A DNA stretch of 16,286 bases from an uncultured Verrucomicrobiales bacterium. GTDB lineage: Bacteria > Verrucomicrobiota > Verrucomicrobiia > Verrucomicrobiales > DEV007. Shown in pieces: positions 1 to 6,851 of the stretch. The stretch spans positions 1-16,286 of the forward strand of contig CALCSP010000378.1 in assembly GCA_937893785.1 (NCBI GenBank). The letters are read 5' to 3'. A model generated the notes under the pieces. That model worked only from the letters and a program-made list of their open reading frames with translations. It was not told the DNA's origin and ran no database searches. Both the position numbers and the translations under genes were made by a program. How positions within the stretch are numbered: position 1 is the first letter of the stretch; every line of letters starts with the position of its first letter.

Positions 1-135
1 GTGGGTATACTCATTGTCGGTGCTGATCTGCGAGTCCGCGTCATTACTGATGGGAATGAACTCAAACTCAGCCAACACTTGGCTGCTAAACATCAAAAGG
101 ACCGGCAGGAGTGAAGCTATCTTCAGTTTTTTCAT
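1..135 (-). CDS. Exported protein, N-terminal fragment cut by the window edge
   Basis: Reading leftward from an ATG at 135-133 gives 45 codons with no stop before the window edge. The first 22 residues form a textbook Sec signal peptide: a basic MKKLK start, a hydrophobic core (IASLLPVLLMF) and a likely signal peptidase I site after VLA. The mature protein begins EFEFIPISND. Only about 23 mature residues are visible, so no family or function can be given. It lies downstream of the small exported protein at 305-757 on the same strand, with a 169-base gap that could hold its own promoter. No good Shine-Dalgarno sequence precedes the ATG; a GAGAGGA lies about 25 bases upstream, too far to count. 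The signal peptide makes the reading frame convincing despite its short length. Confidence 0.72.
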   Translation of the reverse strand, partial: MKKLKIASLLPVLLMFSSQVLAEFEFIPISNDADSQISTDNEYTH

Positions 136-304
136 AAGTGGGTGGTTTCTTACATTCAAATCCTCTCAGATTAACTCTCGCGAAGCCAAGACAATTTTGT
201 GCTTTCTTGCACCCTTTTGCGTCTTTTTTCAGTTTTTTTACGACTGGTAAACGCACGACTCTACAAGGACAATTCGCTTACAATGCTTCAGCCTCTTAAC
301 TTGA

Positions 305-757
305 TCACTTGCCTCGCTTTGTAATTTCGATCCCATTGGGATGAATTGGCGCCCAGAATTTTCCTGCCTTATTCCACTTCAAATAAACCGTTACGGTATC
401 ATCCTTCCCAGGAATAGGACCGTGCCCCTGAAACCCCGGCAATCTAGGAATACGCACCACAGGTCGCCACGCCAAAACTTGAATTTCTTGCATGACCTTC
501 ACTCCACTGCCCTTTGCAATGCCTAACACCTGGATGGTAAGGGTGTATATCCTGTCACGGTGAATACCAAAAGACCGTTCGATCTGGGATTTCTGTATGT
601 GGGAGGCAATAGCCATCACCTTGCCGGTAACTATTAATTCCGATTGTGATTCAAGCTGCTTTTGAGTCAGAGGTGCCTGTGCGGCTCGAACATCTGCTGA
701 TCCCAAAGCTAAAGCGAACACAATGAAAGCGGTCAGACGTTTTTGTATATCAATCAT
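305..757 (-). CDS. Small exported protein of unknown function (150 aa)
   Basis: I do not recognise a named family. The first 25 or so residues are a Sec signal peptide: a basic start (IDIQKR), a hydrophobic stretch (AFIVFALALG) and a likely cleavage after DVRA. The mature part of about 125 residues reads as alternating beta strands (SELIVTGKV, RIYTLTIQVLGI, DTVTVYLKW). It ends in FWAPIHPNGIEI, which resembles small secreted beta-rich proteins I associate with planctomycete and verrucomicrobial genomes; that resemblance is from memory. The protein probably acts in the periplasm or on the cell surface. It follows the lipoprotein gene at 829-1362 by 71 bases and may be the tail of the same transcript. 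The ATG at 757 is supported by the signal peptide. Confidence 0.8.
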   Translation of the reverse strand: MIDIQKRLTAFIVFALALGSADVRAAQAPLTQKQLESQSELIVTGKVMAIASHIQKSQIERSFGIHRDRIYTLTIQVLGIAKGSGVKVMQEIQVLAWRPVVRIPRLPGFQGHGPIPGKDDTVTVYLKWNKAGKFWAPIHPNGIEITKRGK

Positions 758-811
758 ACGTTGAAGTATCAGAAGAAGTCAGAGCTACAAAAAGCAACAA
801 CTAAATGAGGC

Positions 812-837
812 TTGAAGTCCCCCCCCACTCACTTCAA
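812..837 (-). other. Inverted repeat enclosing a G8/C8 run over a stop codon
   Basis: TTGAAGT at 812-818 and ACTTCAA at 831-837 form a perfect 7-bp inverted repeat around a 12-base loop. The loop contains a run of eight C on the plus strand (819-826). In the leftward transcript the hairpin covers the last codons and the TGA stop (831-829) of the lipoprotein gene, and its loop is G-rich. No U-run follows it, so it is not a standard intrinsic terminator. It may influence message stability or translation of the next gene, or be a chance structure. Confidence 0.35.
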
Positions 838-1362
838 TGATTGGATTTTCTTGTCATCCGGGAACAGTTCCTTGACCAGACCGCGCAGTTCCGAAGATCG
901 GAAAAAACTTGTTCCGACAATCTCATCATTCAAATAGTAGCGCAACTCACTGCAACTAAAACAGATCAGAAGATCAACCTGAATGCTTCCATCAGTAAAA
1001 CGGAACGCTATCCCTGGACGAAAACTACAATCCGGAGGTTCCTCGTATTGAATGTAGGTTTTCGGATTGGATAAAATCGCCGATAATGTGCGCCGTGATT
1101 TTGCTCTCACAGCAACCGCCTTCGATAAAATGGCATAGCCGTGAAGATCTTCACTATTCTTCTTCGCTTCTCTCTTATTCGGATAAGCGTCATCTACCCT
1201 GAGCACTTCACAGCTGGTGGCTTTATTCAGATCAGAGGCCAACGTAAAAGCTGGACCTATCTTCTCGTTGGTCCACTGCATGCTTGGCTTGGCATTCTTG
1301 CAGGAAGAAAAAGCAAAAAGAAAGGCCAGAGCCAGAAAGGAAACTCTACCGGATGCCTTCAT
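829..1362 (-). CDS. Probable lipoprotein with a CFSC cysteine motif (177 aa)
   Basis: Function unknown. The N-terminus (KASGR, then a hydrophobic stretch FLALAFLFAF) ends in a lipobox-like FSSC, so Cys21 is probably lipidated and the protein anchored in the envelope. The mature part has further cysteines at 51, 112, 134 and 137. C112 begins a CSFRPGIAFRF segment, and C134/C137 form CFSC just after a beta strand (IQVDLLI). A C-x-F-x-P segment followed by a CFxC motif recalls small uncharacterised lipoproteins in other envelope-rich bacteria, where the cysteines could form disulfides; that is from memory and weak. The gene starts 11 bases after the lipoprotein gene at 1374 and is probably co-transcribed with it. 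No Shine-Dalgarno sequence is visible before the ATG at 1362. Confidence 0.8.
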   Translation of the reverse strand: MKASGRVSFLALAFLFAFSSCKNAKPSMQWTNEKIGPAFTLASDLNKATSCEVLRVDDAYPNKREAKKNSEDLHGYAILSKAVAVRAKSRRTLSAILSNPKTYIQYEEPPDCSFRPGIAFRFTDGSIQVDLLICFSCSELRYYLNDEIVGTSFFRSSELRGLVKELFPDDKKIQSLK

Positions 1363-1373
1363 AGATCAGGTGA

Positions 1374-1976
1374 TTAGTTGAAAGCCTTCCAACCTCCACC
1401 CATTAGCAATAATCTGCCCGTAGGAGCCTCGGGATGCCCCTTTGGAACCTTTAGGGAAATCTTATAGGATTTTCCCTCTTCAGGCGTAAACATGGTTCTC
1501 GCCGTATAAAGGTCACTCCGAAGTGCGCCGACCGAACCCGACCATGTCCAGCGGCTAAGAGGCGCACTCTCGGAAAAGACCTCGTTGTTATCCTCATCAC
1601 TGAGCGTCATTTCAACCACAAGGTCGCCCGCCTTGAACTCACCCTCCGCACCTCCTAGGGGGGGGAGTGGGTGATCAACCCGCAGGTAGCACACAAACTT
1701 CACTTCAGGAAGCCCCTTGAGTTCATGGAGTTCATCAACCGCTTCCTTCAAGTTCACCTGCCCTAAGTCCAGAGCGAAGCGGAAAATTCCAGACTTGCGA
1801 CCATGGTCGGTAAACTCTCCATCCCCTGTGTAGTTCAATCCCGGAAAAGCACGATCCTTGCCAAATCTGACCTTTGACGGATCACATGAGGAGACGAACA
1901 GCGCTAGGCTGCCCCAAAAAAACAACTCTCTCAATGTCCTGATTGGAAACAAATTAAGGATCAAGCTCTTCTTCAT
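1374..1976 (-). CDS. Probable lipoprotein of unknown function (about 200 aa)
   Basis: The product has a long basic N-region, a hydrophobic segment (LFFWGSLALF) and a VSSC lipobox, making the cysteine at about residue 31 the likely lipidation site. The next residue is Asp, which in enteric bacteria retains lipoproteins in the inner membrane; whether that rule holds here is unknown. The mature part is mostly predicted beta structure, with segments such as DLVVEMTLSD and YKISLKVPKG, and could be a single sandwich-type domain. I chose the ATG at 1976; a GTG at 1985 in the same frame adds three residues (M-K-I). The gene follows the helical exported protein (2014-2862) closely. A run of eight G on the plus strand (1658-1665) lies inside it and encodes a Pro-Leu-Pro-Pro-Leu-Gly segment. 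Confidence 0.8.
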   Translation of the reverse strand: MKKSLILNLFPIRTLRELFFWGSLALFVSSCDPSKVRFGKDRAFPGLNYTGDGEFTDHGRKSGIFRFALDLGQVNLKEAVDELHELKGLPEVKFVCYLRVDHPLPPLGGAEGEFKAGDLVVEMTLSDEDNNEVFSESAPLSRWTWSGSVGALRSDLYTARTMFTPEEGKSYKISLKVPKGHPEAPTGRLLLMGGGWKAFN

Positions 1977-2013
1977 TATCTTCACTAATCAAGCACGTTA
2001 ACTGTTTGGACAA

Positions 2014-2862
2014 TCACTCGGTTTTCATATTTAAAAACTGCTCAACTTCAGAAACTAATGGAATCGCCTCCGCCGAGAAAGTCTCCCGGAGCTTCTTCGC
2101 CATTTCAAGATGCTTTGCGGCCACGATCCGGTCATCTAAAATTAAGGCCCGCAATGCTCGCAGAACCTCACACAGTTGAAGATAGTCCTTATAGTTGCGA
2201 TAGCGCCCCTCACCTGCGTCAGGTCCATAATCAAGCTTACCTTCAGGGTTTACCTTGCTATTTATTCTTGCTTTCGCATAGAGAAGGTCAATTTCTTCAT
2301 GGCCTTGTTTTGCTTTTCCGCTACGAATCAATGCCAAAGCGTAAGCCGCCTGCACGTTCCAACCGAAAGGTTCCGTGGGTTTTCCTCGCTTCACTGCCTT
2401 ATCGTTGATACGAACTCCAATCTGTGGCTTCACCAACTCCGCAATAAATGATGCTTGTTCCTGATTTGGTTCTTTCGTGGCAAGCAGAGGCCAAACCGCA
2501 CGAGACATGAATGACTTAGCTTGGTTGTATTTTCCCGTGAGCGAACTGCCCGCTGTTTTTTTGTAAACGGCTCTGATTTCGCGGCGAATATCAGGCTCAT
2601 CAACAGCATCTTCCGGGAGAGTTATCCAATACTGCAATAGTTTTAAAATGAGCTGATGAGCGGACTCGATCGAAAGCCTGTAATCTTTCCCATAGTCCTG
2701 AGTCTTGACAAAATTGGCGTGCGCCTCTTGATACTGTTTTCGATGCTCTTCTAATTCCGCCCCTTCAACATCTGCGTGAGCCGAACTCATCAATCCGGCC
2801 ATCAAGGCCAGCAGAAAATGAACCTCAAGGGATCTCTTGGCAATAATTGGAAATTGTCTCAT
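2014..2862 (-). CDS. Exported alpha-helical protein of unknown function (282 aa)
   Basis: No family recognised. The N-terminus has a basic region and a hydrophobic core (HFLLALMAGLMSS) ending AHA before DVEG, a good Sec signal peptide of about 30 residues. The remaining 250 residues look almost wholly alpha-helical and rich in charged residues, with helix pairs such as NVQAAYALALIRSGKAKQ and YLQLCEVLRALRALILDD. These recall tetratricopeptide-like solenoids, though I cannot assign TPR repeats with certainty. A periplasmic location is likely. The start codon overlaps the stop of the ankyrin-GspG gene as ATGA (2862-2859), implying translational coupling. It is therefore the fifth gene of a tight SGNH-sulfatase-ankyrin cluster, and a scaffold or adaptor role is the natural guess. 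Confidence 0.85.
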   Translation of the reverse strand: MRQFPIIAKRSLEVHFLLALMAGLMSSAHADVEGAELEEHRKQYQEAHANFVKTQDYGKDYRLSIESAHQLILKLLQYWITLPEDAVDEPDIRREIRAVYKKTAGSSLTGKYNQAKSFMSRAVWPLLATKEPNQEQASFIAELVKPQIGVRINDKAVKRGKPTEPFGWNVQAAYALALIRSGKAKQGHEEIDLLYAKARINSKVNPEGKLDYGPDAGEGRYRNYKDYLQLCEVLRALRALILDDRIVAAKHLEMAKKLRETFSAEAIPLVSEVEQFLNMKTE

Positions 2863-3644
2863 TGTTCCTCTGAGTTTTGTTCGTATAGAAAATCAAAGCT
2901 GCGAGCATAAATGAGATCATCCCGGGTTCCTGACTTTCCGTCCGGACCGGATGAATAAAGCGTATATTCACGCTTAGTAGGTTCGTAGTTAAGTTTTCTT
3001 CCCCAGTCATCAATCATTGCCTTTTCTTTTTTCAAATAAGGACCTTTCCATTTTCCTTCTAAACTTTTATCCGCAAACAGTGGTTTTTTCATAAGAGCGT
3101 TGAGGCCTCCCTGCTTGGTCGTTGGAAAATGCCCAACATCAACCTTATACATATTCAGGCACATTTTAAGCCAGCGCACGGAGGTCTTATCAGTCAAATC
3201 AAAGTCGGTTTTACCACCGTTTTCGCGAAGCAGTTGTACAATTTCGCGATGGTCTTTCTTGATCGCCACGTCCAACGGAGTCAAGCCGGAGATGGCACGA
3301 GCGTTCACACTGGCTTTTTGCTGAATGAGGTAAGAAACCATCGCCTTATCGCCAGCTCGAGCTGCTTTGTGTAAGATTCTGTAGGACGCCTTACCAGCTA
3401 CACAATTAACATCCGTGCCCTCTTTCAGGAATTGCTTCACTGCCTCCAGGTCTCCAGCTTCAGCAGCCGCATGCAAACCTGAAATTGCCTGAAGCTCTTC
3501 ATCGGTAATGCGTCTTTGCCTTCGTTCATCAGCACTTCCTCTTTGTGAAATCGGTTCATTTAACTGTTTCACACCATGCTTTTCTGTTGCTTCACATACC
3601 ATCAACATTACTGCTGAAATTGTTACTGTCAGTATTGGTTTCAT
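2859..3644 (-). CDS. Exported ankyrin-repeat protein with a C-terminal GspG pseudopilin head domain
   Basis: This 261-aa protein joins two unrelated modules. Residues 1-19 are hydrophobic and likely an export signal; Cys17 sits in LMVC, a poor lipobox. Residues 50-145 hold about three ankyrin repeats (GLHAAAEAGDLEAVKQFL, LHKAARAGDKAMVSYL, TPLDVAIKKDHREIVQLL). Residues 155-246 match the globular part of type II secretion major pseudopilin GspG: a helix (WLKMCLNMYKVDVG), then HFPTTKQGGLNAL, KWKGPYLKK, DDWGRKLNYEP and YTLYSSGPDGKSGTRDD. In GspG the last loop binds calcium through Asp residues; D235, D242 and D243 here are the likely equivalents. The N-terminal methylation motif and long pilin helix are absent, so it should not assemble as a pseudopilin in the usual way. 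ATGA overlaps join it to both neighbours. The function is unknown; the ankyrin part may bind a partner and the GspG fold may have been reused. Confidence 0.87.
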   Translation of the reverse strand: MKPILTVTISAVMLMVCEATEKHGVKQLNEPISQRGSADERRQRRITDEELQAISGLHAAAEAGDLEAVKQFLKEGTDVNCVAGKASYRILHKAARAGDKAMVSYLIQQKASVNARAISGLTPLDVAIKKDHREIVQLLRENGGKTDFDLTDKTSVRWLKMCLNMYKVDVGHFPTTKQGGLNALMKKPLFADKSLEGKWKGPYLKKEKAMIDDWGRKLNYEPTKREYTLYSSGPDGKSGTRDDLIYARSFDFLYEQNSEEQ

Positions 3645-4420
3645 TGTTCTATAGATTTTAATTCCTCACCTGTCTTGCACCCATGGGCACGAAGAAATTC
3701 AGTAGTCTTCTTGCGCCCATTCGCCAGCGCTTCATCCACTGGGCTCTGGCCTTTCTCATTCAGTGCATTCACATTCGCACCGTTGGCGATTAGCAGTCCA
3801 CAAACCTCAGCCGCATGTTTTTCGGAATAACTCCGAACCACTTGATGTAAAACTGTTTCTCCTATTTTCTCACGGTGCGGTTTGTTATCTGTAAGCATAC
3901 TTCCCGATTTAAGTTTAACGTTTACATCCGCCCCTTTGGCGATCAACAGCTTGGTTAAGTGCAAATACATTTCATAACTTTTGGAAGCCCCTTGGGCAGC
4001 ACCGTGTGCTGCCGAGAATAACGATGTTTCCCCCGTGCGTTTTGTCTTGGCATTCACATCGGCTCCCGCATCAATTAACAAGCCGGCAGCCTCCTTGTTA
4101 CTCGCCAAATGTAAAGGGGTATGATGCGTGTCATCGATCGCTTTGACATTGGCTCCTCTATCGATGAGCAGCCTAATTATTTCAAGGTGGCTCCCTTTCC
4201 AATCCGCATTAACGGCATGGTGCAAAGGGGTCATGCCCGGCTCATCCTGTAAATTAACGTTCCCGCCTTGATCGAGGAATTTTTTGACTGCCGCAAGATT
4301 TCCAGCGGACACGTCACTCAAGAAGCGTGCTTCATCACGCCCCAGATAAACGGAATCCACATGCAGGTCACAGCCGGCCAGCAAAAATGCGGTAAGCAAT
4401 GGATAAAGGATCCGGTTCAC
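3641..4420 (-). CDS. Ankyrin-repeat lipoprotein (259 aa)
   Basis: The N-terminus MNRILYPLLTAFLLAGC is a classic lipoprotein signal with lipobox L-A-G-C, so Cys17 is the predicted lipidated residue. Asp follows at +2. Residues 30-250 form five or six ankyrin repeats, recognisable from TPLHHAV, TPLHLAS, ETSLFSAAH, ETVLHQVV and QSPVDEA, each followed by a (V/I)xxLLIxxGAxVNA type segment. Ankyrin solenoids bind other proteins, so this is probably an envelope-anchored binding or scaffolding protein. The start is GTG at 4420, overlapping the sulfatase stop as GTGA; no better start fits the signal peptide. The stop overlaps the next ankyrin gene as ATGA. The two adjacent ankyrin genes may derive from a common ancestor, but this one lacks the GspG domain. 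Confidence 0.88.
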   Translation of the reverse strand: MNRILYPLLTAFLLAGCDLHVDSVYLGRDEARFLSDVSAGNLAAVKKFLDQGGNVNLQDEPGMTPLHHAVNADWKGSHLEIIRLLIDRGANVKAIDDTHHTPLHLASNKEAAGLLIDAGADVNAKTKRTGETSLFSAAHGAAQGASKSYEMYLHLTKLLIAKGADVNVKLKSGSMLTDNKPHREKIGETVLHQVVRSYSEKHAAEVCGLLIANGANVNALNEKGQSPVDEALANGRKKTTEFLRAHGCKTGEELKSIEQ

Positions 4421-6051
4421 TTTTCGCTAAGTTGCGGGAACTTGGTCTGGATTGTCTTATCCCGAAAGGGCCAGCCCTCATTTTCCTGTCGTGTGCCCGG
4501 GGTAGTGCGGCCATTGCGAAATGCCCCAGCAAGATCATCTACCAGTTGCTTCACGACATCCGGATGGACTTCCTCCAGATTTCTGGTTTCCGCGGGGTCA
4601 TCTTTCATATTGTATAATTGCACCATCTTGGCGCTGGTCTTGGTAGTTTCCCAGGAACCGCCCCATCCTCCGCCGGCACCTTTATTAAGGATTAATTTCC
4701 AGTCACCCTTGCGGATGGCGAACACGCCCGAGATCGAATGATGAATGGTGAATGGTCTAATCGGCTTCTTTATCCCTTGCAGGCAAGGCAGAAAAGAGAA
4801 CGAATCCTCCGCGGCGTTATCTGGAAGATCGCCTTTCTTGCCTACCAAATCAGCAAAGGTGGCGAAAAAGTCCGTGGTGCAGATTGTCGCCGGATTAACG
4901 AAGCCGGCTTTCACTGTGCCGGGCCAGCGCACCAGAAAGGGCACACGATGCCCACCCTCATAGATGGTCGCCTTTGCCCCACGGAAGGAACCGGAGGGAC
5001 GGTAACCGGCCTTAATCATCTTTGGCACCTTTACATAAGGGGCAAATCCGTTATCAGAGGTGAATATGACCATGGTATTTTGATCAAGGCCGGAATGCTC
5101 AAGCTCCTCAAGCAGCTCACCGACCACCCAGTCCGTCTCGGCCATGAAGTCCGCATACCAGCTGTATTGAGGATATTTACCCTTGAACTTCTTTCCCGGA
5201 GTAACCGGAGTGTGGGGGGATGTCAGGGGAAGGTAGAGAAAGAAAGGCTTCTTCTTTTTATCCGCAGCACGGCGTTTGATGTAGGCTCTGGATTCAGCAG
5301 CCCAGTCCGCCAGACAGTCACTGGCCTCAAAGTTTGCCGCTGCAGCACCAATGCGCTGGTATTTGTTATACTCGTTATGCGGAAACCCCTTGTTCACGCT
5401 CGGCAATTCAATCGCGCGATCATTTCGAAGGTAGACATAAGGCGCCATGTCAAGGGATGAGAGAATAAAGAAGGCCTCATCAAAACCGACATCCACGGGG
5501 CCGTTCCGAAAAGGCTTGGAATAGTCGACCTGCCAGGAGGCATCCCGTTTGTTTGGGTCCGGATTGGTTTGTATAGGTGCTCGCTCGAAGTCCGCTCCCA
5601 GATGCCATTTACCAACGCAGGCGGTGTGATAACCCGCCTTCTGGAGGAAATTCGGCAGGTTCATGCGCTTGGGATCCATTAATGCCTTGTCGGTTGCCTT
5701 GAATAACACACCTCTCTTGAGCCGACTCCGCCAGTTGTAGCGCCCTGTCAGGATGCCATATCGGGTCGGCGTGCATACCGAGGAGGTCGTATGGGCATCC
5801 GTGAAGCGCATGCCTTCTTTTGCCATGCGGTCAAGGTGAGGTGTGGGAATGATGCCTCCTGCATGGCTTGGTTCCCCAAATCCCATGTCATCAGCAAGGA
5901 TCAAGACGATATTGGGCGGGATGTCCGCACCATTGCCACTAGTCATGGCAATTGGAAAAGCCGTTAAGGAAAAAAGAAAAAGAAATAAGGGCTTCAATCT
6001 CATAGAACAAATTATTGCTAATGCCTTCATGAATACATGAGGACATTTCAC
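4417..6051 (-). CDS. Exported formylglycine-dependent sulfatase (S1/arylsulfatase family)
   Basis: Hydrolyses sulfate esters, probably on a polysaccharide outside the cytoplasm. Motifs in order, numbered from the GTG at 6051: PNIVLILADDMGFG with metal-binding D54-D55; CTPTR at 93-97, where Cys93 would be oxidised to formylglycine by a sulfatase-modifying enzyme; LTGR; GKWHLG (147-152); TSPHTP with H280; FTSDNG with D333/N334; and FRGAKATIYEGGHRVP with K360. These are the S1 family catalytic residues and all appear intact. The length of about 540 residues is typical. The true substrate cannot be read from the sequence. A GTG at 6051 overlaps the SGNH stop as GTGA, matching the junction style downstream. 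ATGs at 6030 and 6003 are alternatives, and the one at 6003 gives the most compact signal peptide (MRLKPLFLFLFSLTAFPIA). No sulfatase-modifying enzyme is encoded in this window. Confidence 0.95.
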   Translation of the reverse strand: MKCPHVFMKALAIICSMRLKPLFLFLFSLTAFPIAMTSGNGADIPPNIVLILADDMGFGEPSHAGGIIPTPHLDRMAKEGMRFTDAHTTSSVCTPTRYGILTGRYNWRSRLKRGVLFKATDKALMDPKRMNLPNFLQKAGYHTACVGKWHLGADFERAPIQTNPDPNKRDASWQVDYSKPFRNGPVDVGFDEAFFILSSLDMAPYVYLRNDRAIELPSVNKGFPHNEYNKYQRIGAAAANFEASDCLADWAAESRAYIKRRAADKKKKPFFLYLPLTSPHTPVTPGKKFKGKYPQYSWYADFMAETDWVVGELLEELEHSGLDQNTMVIFTSDNGFAPYVKVPKMIKAGYRPSGSFRGAKATIYEGGHRVPFLVRWPGTVKAGFVNPATICTTDFFATFADLVGKKGDLPDNAAEDSFSFLPCLQGIKKPIRPFTIHHSISGVFAIRKGDWKLILNKGAGGGWGGSWETTKTSAKMVQLYNMKDDPAETRNLEEVHPDVVKQLVDDLAGAFRNGRTTPGTRQENEGWPFRDKTIQTKFPQLSEK

Positions 6052-6701
6052 GGAACAAGAGCCGCCGCAATTTTTTCTGCCACCGCCTGCCCCAACCTTC
6101 TGGATCCCTCTGTTTTAAAGTGAACGTTACCAGGAGCGGTGAAAAGCGCAGAAGGAAATGAATCACTCAGAGCATTCAGGTCATTGATCTCAATCCCATG
6201 CTTCTTCATGACCCTTGAGGCAGCGTCATTATATCTGTCATCATCACCAAGCTTTCGTCCTGCCTCTCCATCCGGCACTGTCGTGGTATGTGCCCAGATC
6301 AGCTTGGCACCGGTCTTTTTCAGGCGAACTACCAACTGATCAAGGTTCTTCTCGTATTGCTCGAGTGAAGTTGTAAGCGTGCCCTTTTTCTTGTCCCGGC
6401 GTCCCTGGACCCGGGAATCAGGATGACGATAACAAAGATCCCAAAGCCCCCAGTTAAAATGGATCACATCCCATTTCTTCCCGCCAATCCAGCGATCGAG
6501 CATCTTTAATCCCGTGCCCGTATGCTGGGCATTACCCTTGTGGTGACTGACTTCAACCCTGCTCTTGAGCGCAGCGACAACGTGAGGAGTATAACCAATG
6601 GAAATCGAGTCACCAATCAGCAGAGCCTTCGGTAAGTCAGCAGCCCCAAGGCGACTTGACACGATCAGAAGAACAAACAACAACCAGCATCGTATTTTCA
6701 T
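6048..6701 (-). CDS. Exported SGNH/GDSL-family hydrolase
   Basis: A 217-residue SGNH hydrolase, a family of esterases that commonly remove acyl groups from carbohydrates. Residues 1-21 are a Sec signal peptide (WLLFVLLIVSSRLGAA). Block I is LLIGDSISIGY with Ser32 as nucleophile. Block III is FNWGLWD with Asn83. The C-terminal block is NVHFKTEGSRRLGQAVAEKI with His194. The usual D-x-x-H catalytic Asp three residues before the His is Gly191 here, so the triad may be a Ser-His dyad or use another acid. It is the first gene of the minus-strand cluster and overlaps the sulfatase, suggesting the two act on one substrate, such as an acylated and sulfated glycan. The ATG at 6701 borders the divergent promoter region. 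Confidence 0.88.
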   Translation of the reverse strand: MKIRCWLLFVLLIVSSRLGAADLPKALLIGDSISIGYTPHVVAALKSRVEVSHHKGNAQHTGTGLKMLDRWIGGKKWDVIHFNWGLWDLCYRHPDSRVQGRRDKKKGTLTTSLEQYEKNLDQLVVRLKKTGAKLIWAHTTTVPDGEAGRKLGDDDRYNDAASRVMKKHGIEINDLNALSDSFPSALFTAPGNVHFKTEGSRRLGQAVAEKIAAALVP

Positions 6702-6730
6702 GAAAACTCAGATTGCATCAGTACAGCCTA

Positions 6731-6798
6731 TCCTGAAAGACAAATTCGGGTTCTATCTTTGGAAAGATCCTGCAAACGCCCTTAGGATTCCTCAAAGA
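6731..6798. repeat. Pair of near-identical 10-bp direct repeats
   Basis: TCCTGAAAGA at 6731-6740 and TCCTCAAAGA at 6789-6798 match at nine of ten bases, 58 bases apart, in the divergent intergenic region. They could be half-sites for a regulator acting on the SGNH-sulfatase operon or the oxidoreductase gene. Two short copies in an AT-rich region could also arise by chance. Confidence 0.25.
6755..6768. promoter_or_regulatory. Palindrome, possible operator
   Basis: ATCTTT-GG-AAAGAT is a perfect 6-2-6 palindrome in the divergent region between the SGNH hydrolase gene (starting at 6701, leftward) and the oxidoreductase gene (starting at 6887, rightward). Its two-fold symmetry and place 54 bases upstream of the SGNH start suit a dimeric transcription factor. 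No regulator gene lies in the window, so the binding protein is unknown. Confidence 0.35.
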
Positions 6799-6821
6799 TG
6801 ACTTGCTTTCCGACGCATAGA

Positions 6822-6834
6822 TTGAGAAACTCAA
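6822..6834. promoter_or_regulatory. Palindrome overlapping a possible -35 element
   Basis: TTGAG-AAA-CTCAA is a perfect palindrome with 5-base arms. Its left arm coincides with the TTGAGA proposed as the -35 box of the oxidoreductase promoter. A protein bound here would directly affect that promoter. Confidence 0.35.
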
Positions 6835-6851
6835 CCTCAGGCTTTTATATA
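6822..6851 (+). promoter_or_regulatory. Candidate sigma-70-type promoter for the oxidoreductase gene
   Basis: TTGAGA at 6822-6827 resembles a -35 box, and TATATA at 6846-6851, 18 bases downstream, resembles a -10 box. This would start transcription near 6858, leaving a 5' leader of roughly 30 bases before the ATG at 6887. Both boxes match consensus only partly. An AGGA at 6880-6883 is a possible ribosome binding site, though only three bases separate it from the start codon. Confidence 0.33.

Noticed and set aside
14..250. A 78-codon open frame on the plus strand
   Set aside because: It lies antisense to the signal-peptide gene at 1-135 and runs into a T-rich tract. Its protein has no recognisable domain or sensible signal peptide.
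136..304. Possible terminator or promoter before the left-edge gene
   Set aside because: Only short T-runs, a 4-base hairpin and a weak TTGTCT/TAATCT pair with a 15-base spacer. None is convincing.
2859..3644. Calling the ankyrin-GspG protein a true type II secretion pseudopilin
   Set aside because: It lacks the prepilin cleavage motif and the N-terminal helix needed for assembly, and no other secretion gene is nearby.
6700..6801. A 33-codon plus-strand frame in the divergent region, starting next to the SGNH gene
   Set aside because: Short, with no ribosome binding site and no known motif. It covers the palindromes, which explain the region better.
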